The notes beneath the pieces were generated by a model. That model had not been told where the DNA came from and searched no databases. It saw nothing but the letters and a program-made list of their open reading frames with translations. Shown one piece after another: positions 16,766 through 25,214 of a stretch of DNA of 64,000 bases; position 1 is the stretch's first letter; each line of letters starts with the position of its first letter. A program made the position numbers and the translations under genes. Origin of the DNA: Flavobacterium cauense R2A-7 (GTDB lineage: Bacteria > Bacteroidota > Bacteroidia > Flavobacteriales > Flavobacteriaceae); contig NZ_AVBI01000016.1 in the NCBI RefSeq assembly GCF_000498475.1, forward strand, positions 1 to 64,000, in the 5' to 3' direction.

Positions 16766-17566
16766 ATGAGAAAATTAGTTGTACTATTGTTTGGAGTGTT
16801 CTCGATTACGATTTCGGCACAGGAAAATCATCGGACTTCAGATTTTAATCTGCATCCCAAAACCGAAACTGTCGAACGCACAGAATATGTTTTTAATCTG
16901 GATACCAATGCAAAAGAGGTGGGAAGTGTGATAACGATGACCTTTTACAATACTTATCTGCAAACGGTATACAAGGATTACGGTAGTTCGCAATTAAAAT
17001 CGACGTATCATTACAACATCGACAATTTGTTGGTGGAAATACGCGAAGAAGATCTTACGGCTCAAACCGAAAACAAAATCTTGTATCAGTATAAAAAAGG
17101 ACAATTGGTTAAGAAGAATGAATTTATATCGGGACGCTTGTTTTCTGAAACGAATTATGCTTATGATAAAACAGGAAGACTTCAGAAAGCGGTTGAAAAA
17201 GAAACGGGAAATGCGAATATTGTTGTGACGCTTTGTTCCAATTACACCACAGCAGGAAAATATAAGGTAGTCACAACTGATTATTCCGGGACAAAAATCG
17301 TGCAGCAACAAACAGAACAATATGCCGATGGATTGTTGCTGTCCGGCATTTATGAAATGTTCGATTTGAAAACAAATACTACATTTTTGTATGACGAAAA
17401 AAGAAACCTGATTTCAGAACAGAATGAAAAAGAAGCCCCAACTACCTATCGCTACGAATATGATGCGATGGGCAATCCGGTTAACATCGTAATTGCCAAT
17501 ATGACGGATGATTTTAGGAGTAAGGAAATTTGTATAAAGAATACCTATTCCGATTTTAGAAATTGA
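16766..17566 (+). CDS. Secreted YD-like repeat protein, tandem paralog 4, lacks C-terminal domain
   Basis: This 266-residue member has a signal peptide (1-19, ending TISAQ), the family start ENHRTSDFNLHPKTETVE and YD-like repeats (YDKTGRLQKA, YDEKRNLISE, YDAMGNPVNI). It stops where the other three pass into the C-terminal domain. It is therefore either a natural short form or a truncated last copy. GTG 16763 is an alternative start one codon earlier. It is the last gene of the operon and is followed by a strong terminator 22 bp later. Confidence 0.78.
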   Translation: MRKLVVLLFGVFSITISAQENHRTSDFNLHPKTETVERTEYVFNLDTNAKEVGSVITMTFYNTYLQTVYKDYGSSQLKSTYHYNIDNLLVEIREEDLTAQTENKILYQYKKGQLVKKNEFISGRLFSETNYAYDKTGRLQKAVEKETGNANIVVTLCSNYTTAGKYKVVTTDYSGTKIVQQQTEQYADGLLLSGIYEMFDLKTNTTFLYDEKRNLISEQNEKEAPTTYRYEYDAMGNPVNIVIANMTDDFRSKEICIKNTYSDFRN

Positions 17567-17588
17567 TGTTTTAAGGATAGTAGTAAAG

Positions 17589-17622
17589 AAAAATCCCGTC
17601 ATGTTAGGACGGGATTTTTTTA
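17589..17622. terminator. Bidirectional terminator between convergent operons
   Basis: AAATCCCGTC (17591-17600) pairs with GACGGGATTT (17608-17617) around a 7-nt loop, with A and T runs on the two sides, so it can serve both the site D operon (+) and the methyltransferase gene (-). Confidence 0.9.
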
Positions 17623-18240
17623 TTTTTTCTCAAAACTGCAGAATACAAAATTCTGAACCGTATCGAAAGGCGTGGTGTGGTTTTCAAAAAAACATTCCAC
17701 TGTTTTAAAATCTTTTTTAAATGTTGCTTCCAATACGTTAGCCGAATACTGTTTGATTTCGATGCCGCTGCATTTCTTTGGTCCCGATTCCGAGAACGTT
17801 CCGATTAACATTTTTCCGTTTTCTGCTATGGCTAAGGCCGTAATTTGTTGGTATTTCTCAATATCGGAAGCGTTTGTCAGAAAATGAAAAACGGCCCGGT
17901 CGTGCCAGAGGACATATTTTTCCGTAGGTTCAAAATGGGTAATGTCACTTACAATCCATTTCACCTTTTCGGCTTTGCTGCCCAAGCGTTTTTTGGCTCT
18001 TTCAATTGCATTTTCGGAAATGTCCAGCACAGAAACATTGGTGTAGCCTAACTCCAGCAAATGGTCCACTAAAAAGCTGTCGCCACCGCCAATGTCGATG
18101 ATGGCCTCGTCTTTGGTAATCGTATTGCTCTGGATGAAATCCAAAGAGGTTTTCGGAAGCGGCTGATACCAACTCACTTCATTTACCGCTTTGGTGTCGT
18201 AAATGGTTTCCCAATGTTTTTTTCTGTCGAAATCTTCCAT
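17620..18240 (-). CDS. Class I SAM-dependent methyltransferase
   Basis: The 206-residue protein has a standard Rossmann methyltransferase motif I (IIDIGGGDSFLVDHLLELG, about residues 38-56), motif II acidic end (VLDIS) and a post-motif IV segment WHDRAVFHFL, as in thiopurine/TehB-like methyltransferases. The substrate cannot be told from sequence. ATG at 18240 overlaps the rhodanese stop codon by one base (TAATG), so the two are translationally coupled. This start is preferred to the longer frame, which would run through the rhodanese gene. Confidence 0.88.
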   Translation of the reverse strand: MEDFDRKKHWETIYDTKAVNEVSWYQPLPKTSLDFIQSNTITKDEAIIDIGGGDSFLVDHLLELGYTNVSVLDISENAIERAKKRLGSKAEKVKWIVSDITHFEPTEKYVLWHDRAVFHFLTNASDIEKYQQITALAIAENGKMLIGTFSESGPKKCSGIEIKQYSANVLEATFKKDFKTVECFFENHTTPFDTVQNFVFCSFEKK

Positions 18241-18548
18241 TATAATTTGCTCTGTAAACTTTCCCAGCCACCGCCGTTGATAACCTCGATGCCGTTTTGT
18301 TTTAAAATGGATGTTGCCTGAGCACTTCTCATTCCGGATCGACAACAGGCAATTACCGGTTTGTTTAATTTTTTTATTTCCTGAATCTTAAAGGCAATCG
18401 TGTCCAACGGAATGTTTTTCGAACCTTTTATGTGTCCGAAAGCATATTCTCCGTTACTTCTTACGTCAATAATCACTGCGCCTTTTGCAACAAATTCCTG
18501 AATGCTTTCCGATTTATTGCCTAATCCTAACATGTCTAATAATCCCAT
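18240..18548 (-). CDS. Single-domain rhodanese-like sulfurtransferase
   Basis: This 102-residue protein is one rhodanese domain with IIDVRSNGEYAFGHIKGS and an active-site loop CRSGMR preceded by a second Cys (CCRSGMR). It likely transfers sulfane sulfur in the cytoplasm; the acceptor is unknown. ATG 18548 is chosen because the longer TTG start at 18569 lies inside the promoter's -7 box. First gene of a two-gene operon with the methyltransferase. Confidence 0.9.
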   Translation of the reverse strand: MGLLDMLGLGNKSESIQEFVAKGAVIIDVRSNGEYAFGHIKGSKNIPLDTIAFKIQEIKKLNKPVIACCRSGMRSAQATSILKQNGIEVINGGGWESLQSKL

Positions 18549-18566
18549 AGTGTTTATTTTTTTTGA

Positions 18567-18574
18567 CAAAGATA
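18567..18574 (-). promoter_or_regulatory. -7 box TATCTTTG for the rhodanese-methyltransferase operon
   Basis: On the minus strand this is a perfect TAnnTTTG box, 18 nt before ATG 18548. No clean -33 TTTG is seen at the usual distance. Confidence 0.6.
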
Positions 18575-18609
18575 TAGCGCTGATTACAAAGCTATTGTAA
18601 CCAATGTTA

Positions 18610-20367
18610 CTAAACCGTTTCTTTGCTGAAAATCAACTCTAATCCGTTATTGATCAGTTTGGCTACCTCAGGTCGGTTTGTTTTTACTTTTTCCAAATGA
18701 TTCAACACTTTATCGGTAAGGTCGTTGGAAGGGTCTTTTTGAGCCAGTTCTGCAATTTCAACAGAAAGCAACCAATCGTTCGGATGGTTAGCTGAAACTG
18801 CTGCAAAAGCTTCTTTTAACGTGATTTCGGAATGTTTTCCTTCGCGGATATTGCGCACATTTTCATAAAGATGTTCCAGCTCTTCACGCTCCGGTGATTT
18901 TTTCTGTTTGATGGTATGTGTGGAAGGAACGTGACTGATCATGTCAAAACTGTTCACATCGGCCGGTCCGGAAAAAGCAGAAATTACTTTTTTACCCACG
19001 GCCATATCGTAAACGCCCCATTCCGGTTGGAAAAGAACGGTGTCTTTGTGTTTAACGGTACAGTTTTTAAAACTGATAATGATGATTTCGCCACGAAGGT
19101 TTCGTGAACCGGTAATGATTTCTCCGGAAACGGTAATATCGCCTTCAAATTCCAAGGTTACTTTTTCGCTTTCGTAGATATCGTACGCACGTAAATCACG
19201 CGGACTCATGTCTTCAATGGCCAAATTAATACCTTTCAGTTTCCCGATTGGAGAACCGAAGCCTTCCGCATGGTATTCTGTTCCGTGGCCTACCAATTCT
19301 TTTTCACGGTAGGATAATGCCGTTTTACCTGTAGTCTGAACATAAACCGGTTTCCCGTCGTGCTCAATCACATTGGTGAAAACACCCGAAATTTGTATTC
19401 CGGTACTTAATTCGATAGTCCCCAGTGCTTTGGAAGTAATTAGTTTTTTGATACCGCTCAATCCTCCGGTGCGTAAGGCCATTTTGTTGGCAAATTCTTC
19501 CAGCACCATACTCAAATGAGCGAAATCCTGCGTTACATACAATTGCGGTTGCGGTTTTGTAATGTCAAAACTCTGATTCGCTGCCGAAATATCATACGGG
19601 ATTTTCTTTACATTGTCGGTCATGCACCAGGCGCTTTCGCCAATAGACGATAACAAGCCGGCACCATATATTTTAGGGTTTTCCACGGTTCCGATCAGGC
19701 CGTATTCCACCGTCCACCAATGCAGGTTTCGGATTTGTGCCATTTCGGACAATTCGCCCATGTTATTTTGTAAATCGTCTACATGTTTTTCGGCTGCTTC
19801 GATTTCTGCTTGTGGCGTTCCTTCTGCTTCTTTTAAAATAGAAAGCAAACGGATGGCTTCGTACATTTCATAATCGTGTGCCGATGAAATGGCTTTGCAG
19901 CCGATTTCGCCAAAACGACGCAGGTATTCGGCATATTCCGGATTGGCAATAATAGGCGCGTGACCGGCACCTTCGTGAATAATGTCCGGCGCTGGTGTGT
20001 ATTCAATGTGTTCCAATTGACGAATGTCGGAAGCGATAACCAAAACGTTATACGCCTGAAATTCCATGAAAGCGTTTGGCGGAATGAATCCGTCTACTGC
20101 CACAGCGGCCCATCCGATTTCTTTCAGGATTCGGTTCATGCCGTACATGTTCGGAATGCTTTCGATGTCGATTCCGGTCTGACGTAAGCCGTCCAGATAT
20201 GAGCTGTGTGCTACTTTACCCAAATAATCCACGTTTTTACGCATTACATAACGCCATACTGCCTGATTTATAGGCGTGTATTCGCTGTAATCCTGCGGTT
20301 TAATGAATTGTTTTAAATGTTTGGGTAATCTTTCGATTAACGGATTGGTTTCAAAGGCTGTATTCAT
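18610..20367 (-). CDS. Aromatic amino acid hydroxylase (phenylalanine 4-monooxygenase type), long form
   Basis: The iron- and pterin-dependent hydroxylase signature is clear: TPAPDIIHEGAGHAP with His131 and His136, and HWWTVEYGLI with Glu221, which together form the 2-His-1-carboxylate site. It probably converts phenylalanine to tyrosine, though substrate preference cannot be read here. At 585 residues it is about twice the usual bacterial enzyme. Residues from about 310 onward form an extra C-terminal region with beta-rich and then helical parts (around 520-585). A TTG-N20-TAACTTTA promoter lies at 20395-20425. No pterin recycling gene is adjacent. Confidence 0.9.
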   Translation of the reverse strand: MNTAFETNPLIERLPKHLKQFIKPQDYSEYTPINQAVWRYVMRKNVDYLGKVAHSSYLDGLRQTGIDIESIPNMYGMNRILKEIGWAAVAVDGFIPPNAFMEFQAYNVLVIASDIRQLEHIEYTPAPDIIHEGAGHAPIIANPEYAEYLRRFGEIGCKAISSAHDYEMYEAIRLLSILKEAEGTPQAEIEAAEKHVDDLQNNMGELSEMAQIRNLHWWTVEYGLIGTVENPKIYGAGLLSSIGESAWCMTDNVKKIPYDISAANQSFDITKPQPQLYVTQDFAHLSMVLEEFANKMALRTGGLSGIKKLITSKALGTIELSTGIQISGVFTNVIEHDGKPVYVQTTGKTALSYREKELVGHGTEYHAEGFGSPIGKLKGINLAIEDMSPRDLRAYDIYESEKVTLEFEGDITVSGEIITGSRNLRGEIIIISFKNCTVKHKDTVLFQPEWGVYDMAVGKKVISAFSGPADVNSFDMISHVPSTHTIKQKKSPEREELEHLYENVRNIREGKHSEITLKEAFAAVSANHPNDWLLSVEIAELAQKDPSNDLTDKVLNHLEKVKTNRPEVAKLINNGLELIFSKETV

Positions 20368-20394
20368 GATATTCTTGTGTGTTGTATTTTGCTG

Positions 20395-20425
20395 TAAAGT
20401 TATGAAATGTTTGATGACCTTACAA
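20395..20425 (-). promoter_or_regulatory. Promoter of the aromatic amino acid hydroxylase gene
   Basis: Minus strand TTG (20425-20423), 20 nt, then TAACTTTA (20402-20395), a close match to the Bacteroidetes -33/-7 pattern, 28 nt before the start codon. Confidence 0.6.
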
Positions 20426-20477
20426 CGATTTGATGCGGTATCAACGCTTTACATTCCGACTTTATTTCCCTGAAACA

Positions 20478-21527
20478 TCATTTGTTTTCTGCTTCAAGTT
20501 GTTGTTTTTTTGCTATTCTGTTTTTTAATATGTTGAGGTAGCGCAAGGCTATTTTATCGCCATAATCACTGTAGGCTTTCGATGCCCAATCGGCTGCAAC
20601 ATCAAGATTTCCGTTGATTTCGTTGATGATAGCCATGTTATAACAAGCTCTTCCGGCAATTTTAGGGTCGGAATTGTTGACTTCTTTTGCCCAAAGTTCT
20701 GCAGCACCATCCCAGTTTCCGGTTTGTGCTCTTCGTTTTCCGATTTCAAAATTGGACGTTCCTTTTACATAATAATCCCTCGAAACCCTGATTTTATAGG
20801 GAAGGGTTTTCAAAGCATAATCGGCGCCCAAACGATTGCTGAGCTGCAGGACGTTTTGTTTACGTCCCATTACGGCTTCCACAGCGGTTACAGGATTGAT
20901 GCCTCTTCCTACAGAAGTAACCACATTGTTGGATCCTATTTCGTCTACGATATTTTTATTTTTCACATCATAAATGCGCCATCCGTTTTTAATCAGCGTG
21001 GTAACCGTGGCCTGATGTTCAATTACGGGGATTTTAATGCCGACTACATTCGCTTTTTCCACGGTTGTTGTTTTATAGTCGATTTTAGTGTCGGTATCGT
21101 AGAAAGACAATTCGAAAATATAATCCAATTGGTGTTGTTTGGAAATTTTCCCAACCGTTTCCCAAGGCAGCGGAGCGGGAAAAACACTCAATCCCACACT
21201 TTTTAAATCGGTTTCTTCTACAATTTTAACAACGTTGAAACCGTTGTTTTTACTCAGTTCGTTCTGTAAACCCAGTACCAGTTCGTTCGCGCCTTCTTTG
21301 TCTAAATCTTTTCCTTCCACCGACAGAATTTTATCGATGGCATCAATAGCTTCGTTTTGTTTGGAGGGCAGACTCCGGTTGATAACACCAACCGATTTTC
21401 CCTGAGCGGGCAGATAAATCGGAGCGGGTTCAGTTACGCTTAATGTTAACAGATTCGTTGGACTGCACGAAAAAAGGAACCCTGAAAGGAGCAGTGTTAC
21501 GGCTATTTTAGAATGGTTTTTGGTCAT
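20478..21527 (-). CDS. Lipoprotein, probably DUF6340 family
   Basis: The 349-residue protein has a lipobox ending at Cys21 (GFLFSC). The body starts with APIYLPAQGKSVGVINRS, followed by mixed alpha/beta structure and, near the C-terminus (about 255-335), helical TPR-like segments (WDGAAELWAKEVNN, ACYNMAIINEING). This matches my recollection of the Bacteroidetes DUF6340 lipoproteins. Function unknown. It stands alone on the minus strand with 110 bp to the hydroxylase gene's start. Confidence 0.75.
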   Translation of the reverse strand: MTKNHSKIAVTLLLSGFLFSCSPTNLLTLSVTEPAPIYLPAQGKSVGVINRSLPSKQNEAIDAIDKILSVEGKDLDKEGANELVLGLQNELSKNNGFNVVKIVEETDLKSVGLSVFPAPLPWETVGKISKQHQLDYIFELSFYDTDTKIDYKTTTVEKANVVGIKIPVIEHQATVTTLIKNGWRIYDVKNKNIVDEIGSNNVVTSVGRGINPVTAVEAVMGRKQNVLQLSNRLGADYALKTLPYKIRVSRDYYVKGTSNFEIGKRRAQTGNWDGAAELWAKEVNNSDPKIAGRACYNMAIINEINGNLDVAADWASKAYSDYGDKIALRYLNILKNRIAKKQQLEAENK

Positions 21528-21598
21528 GAGTATCAGTAGTTTGATTAAAATTCAGCGATTAACTAGCTGCAAAATAATCAAAATAATAAAGGAAACTG

Positions 21599-21985
21599 TT
21601 ATGTTAAAGGTTTTTGATTAGCGTTTCTAAAATATTCGATTTTATAGTTAAACATTTCGGCCATTTTTCCCGCGCGCCATTTGGCTTCATCGGCTATTGG
21701 TCCGGCAAATTGTTCGTCGATGTTTTGGGTAAAAATTGCCATCCAACGATCGAAATGCTCTTTGTTAATTGGTAATTGCGCATGTGGCGGAAACGGGCTG
21801 CCGGAGTACGCGTGTACATCTAACAAAACCGTTTGCCAAAAACCGTACATTTTTTCTAAATGGATTGCCCAACGGTCCTGTATTTTTTCATTGAAAATGG
21901 GTCCGATGAATTCATCTTTTTGTACTTTGGCATAAAAAGAATTGACCATTTGTTCGATATCGTCGCGATTTTGGATGTCCTGCAT
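21599..21985 (-). CDS. Group III truncated haemoglobin
   Basis: This 128-residue 2-over-2 globin has the group III features: an N-terminal helix VNSFYAKVQKDEFIGPIF, WAIHLEKMYGFWQTVLL, and PPHAQLPINKEHFDRWMAIF, which carries the proximal His (HF). Such proteins bind oxygen or nitric oxide in the cytoplasm; the role here is unknown. ATG 21985 is chosen because the upstream 26 residues do not resemble the family and precede its usual start. Confidence 0.92.
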   Translation of the reverse strand: MQDIQNRDDIEQMVNSFYAKVQKDEFIGPIFNEKIQDRWAIHLEKMYGFWQTVLLDVHAYSGSPFPPHAQLPINKEHFDRWMAIFTQNIDEQFAGPIADEAKWRAGKMAEMFNYKIEYFRNANQKPLT

Positions 21986-22091
21986 TGTTGTTATTTTAGG
22001 TAAAAATAAGTTGTCGAGATGACTGAAAACATGATAAATGTTAGTTCGTATAAAAAAGACCATCCGAAGACAGTCTTTTTTTAATAGTGTG

Positions 22092-22628
22092 TTATTGTTT
22101 TTTCTCCGGAGGGAATTGTGCTAATATTTTTGAAACAAATTCATTGATGCGTTCTTCTTTTTTTTCACGGCTTTGTTCCAGATAACCACTTCCTTTGCCC
22201 TGCCAAATCAATTCCTTTTTTTTGGCATCGATTAGGTCAATGTAAAGAGTTCCTTCAGTGGAGGTGGTTACATAATTGCGGCCGCCCCACATATAAGGAT
22301 TCCAACCCCAACCCCAGCCGTAGCCCCAGCCGGCACTGTATTGGTTCACGTCAACCCGTTCTCTTTCTTTTGTGAAAATATTCACGAGCAAATCGGGAGT
22401 TTCACTTTTGGTATACCCCTTTGCCTGCATTTGAGTGTCGATGGCGCGAAGGATTCTTTTTTTGTCCAAATCGGAAATTTCGGCTTTATCGATACCGCTC
22501 TTCTGATAGGCATAAGTTTTAAACTGACTAAAATCGACATTGTTGTCGTAATCAGCATCTACTCTAACGGTACTGCAAGCACCTAAAATAAAGAGTAACG
22601 TTAACGAAAGCAGTTTAAGTGTCTTCAT
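22092..22628 (-). CDS. DUF4136 lipoprotein
   Basis: The 178-residue protein has a lipobox at Cys18 (FILGAC) and a DUF4136 domain (about 24-172) with the typical DFSQFKTYAY start, DLLVNIFTKE, a Gly/Trp/Tyr-rich loop (YGWGWGWNPYMWGG, about 104-118) and TLYIDLIDAKKKELIWQG. Envelope lipoprotein of unknown role. It lies 74 bp downstream of hutU; that gap holds AACTTTAAACTT-type repeats rather than a clear terminator. Confidence 0.9.
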   Translation of the reverse strand: MKTLKLLSLTLLFILGACSTVRVDADYDNNVDFSQFKTYAYQKSGIDKAEISDLDKKRILRAIDTQMQAKGYTKSETPDLLVNIFTKERERVDVNQYSAGWGYGWGWGWNPYMWGGRNYVTTSTEGTLYIDLIDAKKKELIWQGKGSGYLEQSREKKEERINEFVSKILAQFPPEKKQ

Positions 22629-22702
22629 ATACTTTTGTTTTTAAATTTAAAGTTCCGAAGTTTAAAGTTACTTTCTTATAAGTTTAAAACTTTAACTTCA
22701 GA
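22629..22702. repeat. Short AT-rich repeats of AACTTTAAACTT type
   Basis: Between hutU and the DUF4136 gene, the minus strand carries repeated AACTTTAAACTT / AACTTTAAA units plus one inverted unit (AAGTTAAAGTT). The array could fold into a weak hairpin. No gene is present. Confidence 0.5.
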
Positions 22703-24679
22703 CTATAGTAAAGAATCATCCACTAAATTAGGGATGGTAACTTTCAATAGCGGTTGCGTTTCCATGGCGCGTTTTATGGCGAACATGGCGCCTTCGTTTC
22801 TTGCCCAGCTTCTTCGGGAAATTCCGTTGTTGACATCCCAGAAAAGCATTGATTCTAAGCGTCTTGATGCTTCTTTACTACCATCAAGAACCATACCAAA
22901 ACCACCATTAATTACTTCGCCCCAGCCAACGCCACCACCGTTATGAATGGATACCCATGTAGCGCCTCGGAAACTGTCCCCGATTACGTTATGGATGGCC
23001 ATGTCGGCAGTAAAACGGGAACCGTCATAGATGTTGGATGTTTCGCGGTACGGGGAGTCGGTTCCGGAAACGTCGTGATGATCGCGCCCTAAAACCACTA
23101 AACCGATTTCTCCTCTGGCAATCGCCTGATTGAACGCTTCGGCAATTTTGGTTCTTCCTTCTGCATCGGCATATAAGATACGGGCTTGAGAACCTACAAC
23201 CAGTTTGTTTTCCTGTGCGCCTTTAATCCATTGGATGTTATCGGCCATTTGCTGTTGGATTTCTTCGGGTGAGTTTTTCATCATTTCCTCCAATACATCG
23301 CAGGCAATTTTGTCGGTTTTGGCTAAATCTTCCGGATTTCCTGAAGTACAAACCCAACGGAATGGTCCGAAACCGTAGTCGAAACACATCGGACCCATAA
23401 TGTCCTGCACGTAAGAAGGGTATTTGAAATCGATGTGATTGGCAGCCATAACATCAGCACCAGCGCGGGACGCTTCCAGTAAGAATGCGTTTCCGTAATC
23501 GAAGAAGTACGTTCCTTTTGCGGTGTGTTTGTTGATGGCATCTGCATGGCGACGCAATGTTTTTTGGACTTCCGTTTTGAATTTTTCCGGATTGTTGGCC
23601 ATCATTTCGTTGGATTCCTCAAAAGTGAATCCGGTAGGGTAGTAGCCACCTGCCCATGGATTGTGAAGTGAGGTTTGGTCGGAACCCAAATCGATGTGCA
23701 GGCCTTCCTGATCGAAGCGTTCCCAAACATCGACGATGTTTCCTAAATAGGCAATGGAAACGATTTCTTTATTTTCTAATGCTTTTCTGACTCTGGCAAC
23801 CAATAGTGTTATGTCTTCCACGATTTCGTGAATCCATCCTTGTTCGTGACGGATTTTAGTGATTTTCGGGTTGACTTCGGCACAAACGGTAACGCAACCT
23901 GCAATGGTTCCGGCTTTTGGCTGTGCGCCACTCATTCCGCCCAAACCTGAGGTAACGAATAAACCGCCGCTTGGATTTTTTTTGATTTTTCGGAACCCGT
24001 TCAGTACGGTGATGGTAGTTCCGTGCACGATGCCTTGCGGACCGATGTACATATAGCTTCCGGCCGTCATTTGGCCGTATTGCGTTACGCCTAAAGCATT
24101 GAATTTTTCCCAATCGTCCGGTTTGGAGTAGTTGGGGATCATCATTCCGTTAGTGACAACTACTCTTGGTGCTTCTTTGTGCGAAGGGAAAAGTCCCATC
24201 GGATGACCGGAATACATGACCAAAGTTTGTTCTTCGGTCATTTCGGCCAGGTATTTCATGGTCAACAGGTATTGTGCCCAGTTGCTGAACACGGCTCCGT
24301 TTCCTCCGTAAGTAATCAATTCATGCGGATGTTGTGCCACAGCATAATCCAAATTGTTTTGGATCATCAGCATGATGGCTTTTGCCTGTTCGCTTTTTCC
24401 GGGATATTCCGAGATAGGGCGGGCGTACATGCGGTAATCCGGACGAAAACGGTACATGTAAATTCGGCCGTATTTTTCCAGTTCTTCTTTGAATTCCGGA
24501 ATCAGTTCGGCGTGGTGTTTGGGTTCGAAATAACGAAGCGCGTTGCGAAGCGCTAATTTTTTTTCGTCTTCCGATAGTATTTCTTTACGCTTTGGAGCGT
24601 GGTTTATAATAGTTTCGTATGGTTTTGGCTGTGGTAAAACCGATGGTATTCCTTGTTTTATTTGATCTTGAAAAGTCAT
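22703..24679 (-). CDS. hutU: Urocanate hydratase
   Basis: The 658-residue enzyme converts urocanate to imidazolonepropionate in histidine breakdown, with NAD as bound cofactor. Family features include ITYGGNGAVFSNWAQYLLTM, MYSGHPMGLFPS, MTAGSYMYIGPQGIVHGT and the NAD-binding GGLGGMSGAQPKAG. Bacteroidetes versions are often longer (about 660) than the roughly 560 of the proteobacterial enzyme, which fits. No hutH, hutI or hutG lies in the window, so the other steps must be encoded elsewhere. An 8-bp tandem repeat lies directly upstream of its start codon. Confidence 0.95.
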   Translation of the reverse strand: MTFQDQIKQGIPSVLPQPKPYETIINHAPKRKEILSEDEKKLALRNALRYFEPKHHAELIPEFKEELEKYGRIYMYRFRPDYRMYARPISEYPGKSEQAKAIMLMIQNNLDYAVAQHPHELITYGGNGAVFSNWAQYLLTMKYLAEMTEEQTLVMYSGHPMGLFPSHKEAPRVVVTNGMMIPNYSKPDDWEKFNALGVTQYGQMTAGSYMYIGPQGIVHGTTITVLNGFRKIKKNPSGGLFVTSGLGGMSGAQPKAGTIAGCVTVCAEVNPKITKIRHEQGWIHEIVEDITLLVARVRKALENKEIVSIAYLGNIVDVWERFDQEGLHIDLGSDQTSLHNPWAGGYYPTGFTFEESNEMMANNPEKFKTEVQKTLRRHADAINKHTAKGTYFFDYGNAFLLEASRAGADVMAANHIDFKYPSYVQDIMGPMCFDYGFGPFRWVCTSGNPEDLAKTDKIACDVLEEMMKNSPEEIQQQMADNIQWIKGAQENKLVVGSQARILYADAEGRTKIAEAFNQAIARGEIGLVVLGRDHHDVSGTDSPYRETSNIYDGSRFTADMAIHNVIGDSFRGATWVSIHNGGGVGWGEVINGGFGMVLDGSKEASRRLESMLFWDVNNGISRRSWARNEGAMFAIKRAMETQPLLKVTIPNLVDDSLL

Positions 24680-24687
24680 TTTTAAAA

Positions 24688-24723
24688 GTTGCTTAGTGAC
24701 TGAGTAACAAAGTAACTGAGTTG
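24688..24723. repeat. 8-bp tandem repeat upstream of hutU
   Basis: Read on the minus strand: CAACTCAG, TTACTTTG, TTACTCAG, TCACTAAG, CAAC, that is about 4.5 imperfect copies of an 8-mer with consensus TTACTCAG. It begins 9 bp before the hutU start codon and would lie in the 5' untranslated region. Confidence 0.7.
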
Positions 24724-24909
24724 ATTTGTTATGCAGCTTTTCGTTATTATTTGTATTTACATGTTTGTCCGTTTTTCTTGAGGAGAAAAAAGAATCAGCT
24801 TGTATGATTACTAAGGATAACGAATGTCCGACCGGTGGTAGGACTTGTGGATTTTGATTCTGTATTTTTGTAAATGGATGTCCATTTTTAATTGTGTGTT
24901 GTTGTTAAG

Positions 24910-25004
24910 TCGGATTGCGTTAGGAATTCCTTCGGCAGTCGCGTTGCTCGTGTGGAGCAAAGTACCGTGTACTTGCGGATAGCCCGACCCATAGGGGAAC
25001 GCCC
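24910..25004 (-). repeat. Dispersed intergenic repeat, copy 3 (divergent)
   Basis: On the minus strand it runs from GGGCGTTCCCC through GGTCGGGCTATCCGC, ACACGGTACTTTGCTCC to CCTAACGC. The middle aligns with copy 1 at 50810 (CTGTCCGC, ACACGGTA, TTGCTCC). It contains two small hairpins, AGTAC-CGT-GTACT and TTGCTC-GTGTG-GAGCAA. It ends next to the DUF5522 stop codon. Confidence 0.6.
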
Positions 25005-25006
25005 AA

Positions 25007-25186
25007 CTATTTTTTAGTAATTTCTCCTGTTTTTTTGTCAAACCCATAAGGGCAATGACGGCAGCCGCTTTTGCAGCAATACCCGCGTTTTAAATGGTAC
25101 TTTTCGGTAAAACATTTGTAACCTTCGGGCGTGTAATAAAAATCTTCCCCTTCTTTTAAATTATTCGGGTCTAATGCATTGTTCAT
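25007..25186 (-). CDS. DUF5522 small Cys-rich protein
   Basis: This 59-residue protein matches the DUF5522 pattern: EGEDFYYTPEGYKCFTEKYHLKRGYCCKSGCRHCPYGF. Its four clustered Cys (CCxxxCxxC) suggest a bound metal. Cytoplasmic; function unknown. ATG 25186 is chosen because the family starts there. A perfect TAAATTTG -7 box (25192-25199, minus strand) ends 5 nt before the start codon, so the mRNA would be leaderless or nearly so. Confidence 0.85.
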   Translation of the reverse strand: MNNALDPNNLKEGEDFYYTPEGYKCFTEKYHLKRGYCCKSGCRHCPYGFDKKTGEITKK

Positions 25187-25191
25187 AATGA

Positions 25192-25199
25192 CAAATTTA
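25192..25199 (-). promoter_or_regulatory. -7 box TAAATTTG for the DUF5522 gene
   Basis: A perfect TAnnTTTG on the minus strand, 5 nt upstream of ATG 25186. It overlaps the possible upstream start region of the divergent + strand gene. Confidence 0.55.
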
Positions 25200-25214
25200 G
25201 GAACTTTACCGGTA

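Larger units (their letters stand above)
24680..25006. other. 327-bp intergenic region upstream of hutU
   Basis: This gap holds an 8-bp tandem repeat (24688-24723), an AT-rich middle without a clear promoter, and a copy of the dispersed intergenic repeat (24910-25004). A reading frame across it exists on the minus strand but has no family features and runs through the repeat, so I call no gene. Confidence 0.6.

Noticed and set aside
24811..25047. Minus-strand reading frame of 78 codons upstream of hutU
   Set aside because: It runs through the dispersed repeat, overlaps the end of the DUF5522 gene in another frame and shows no family features.
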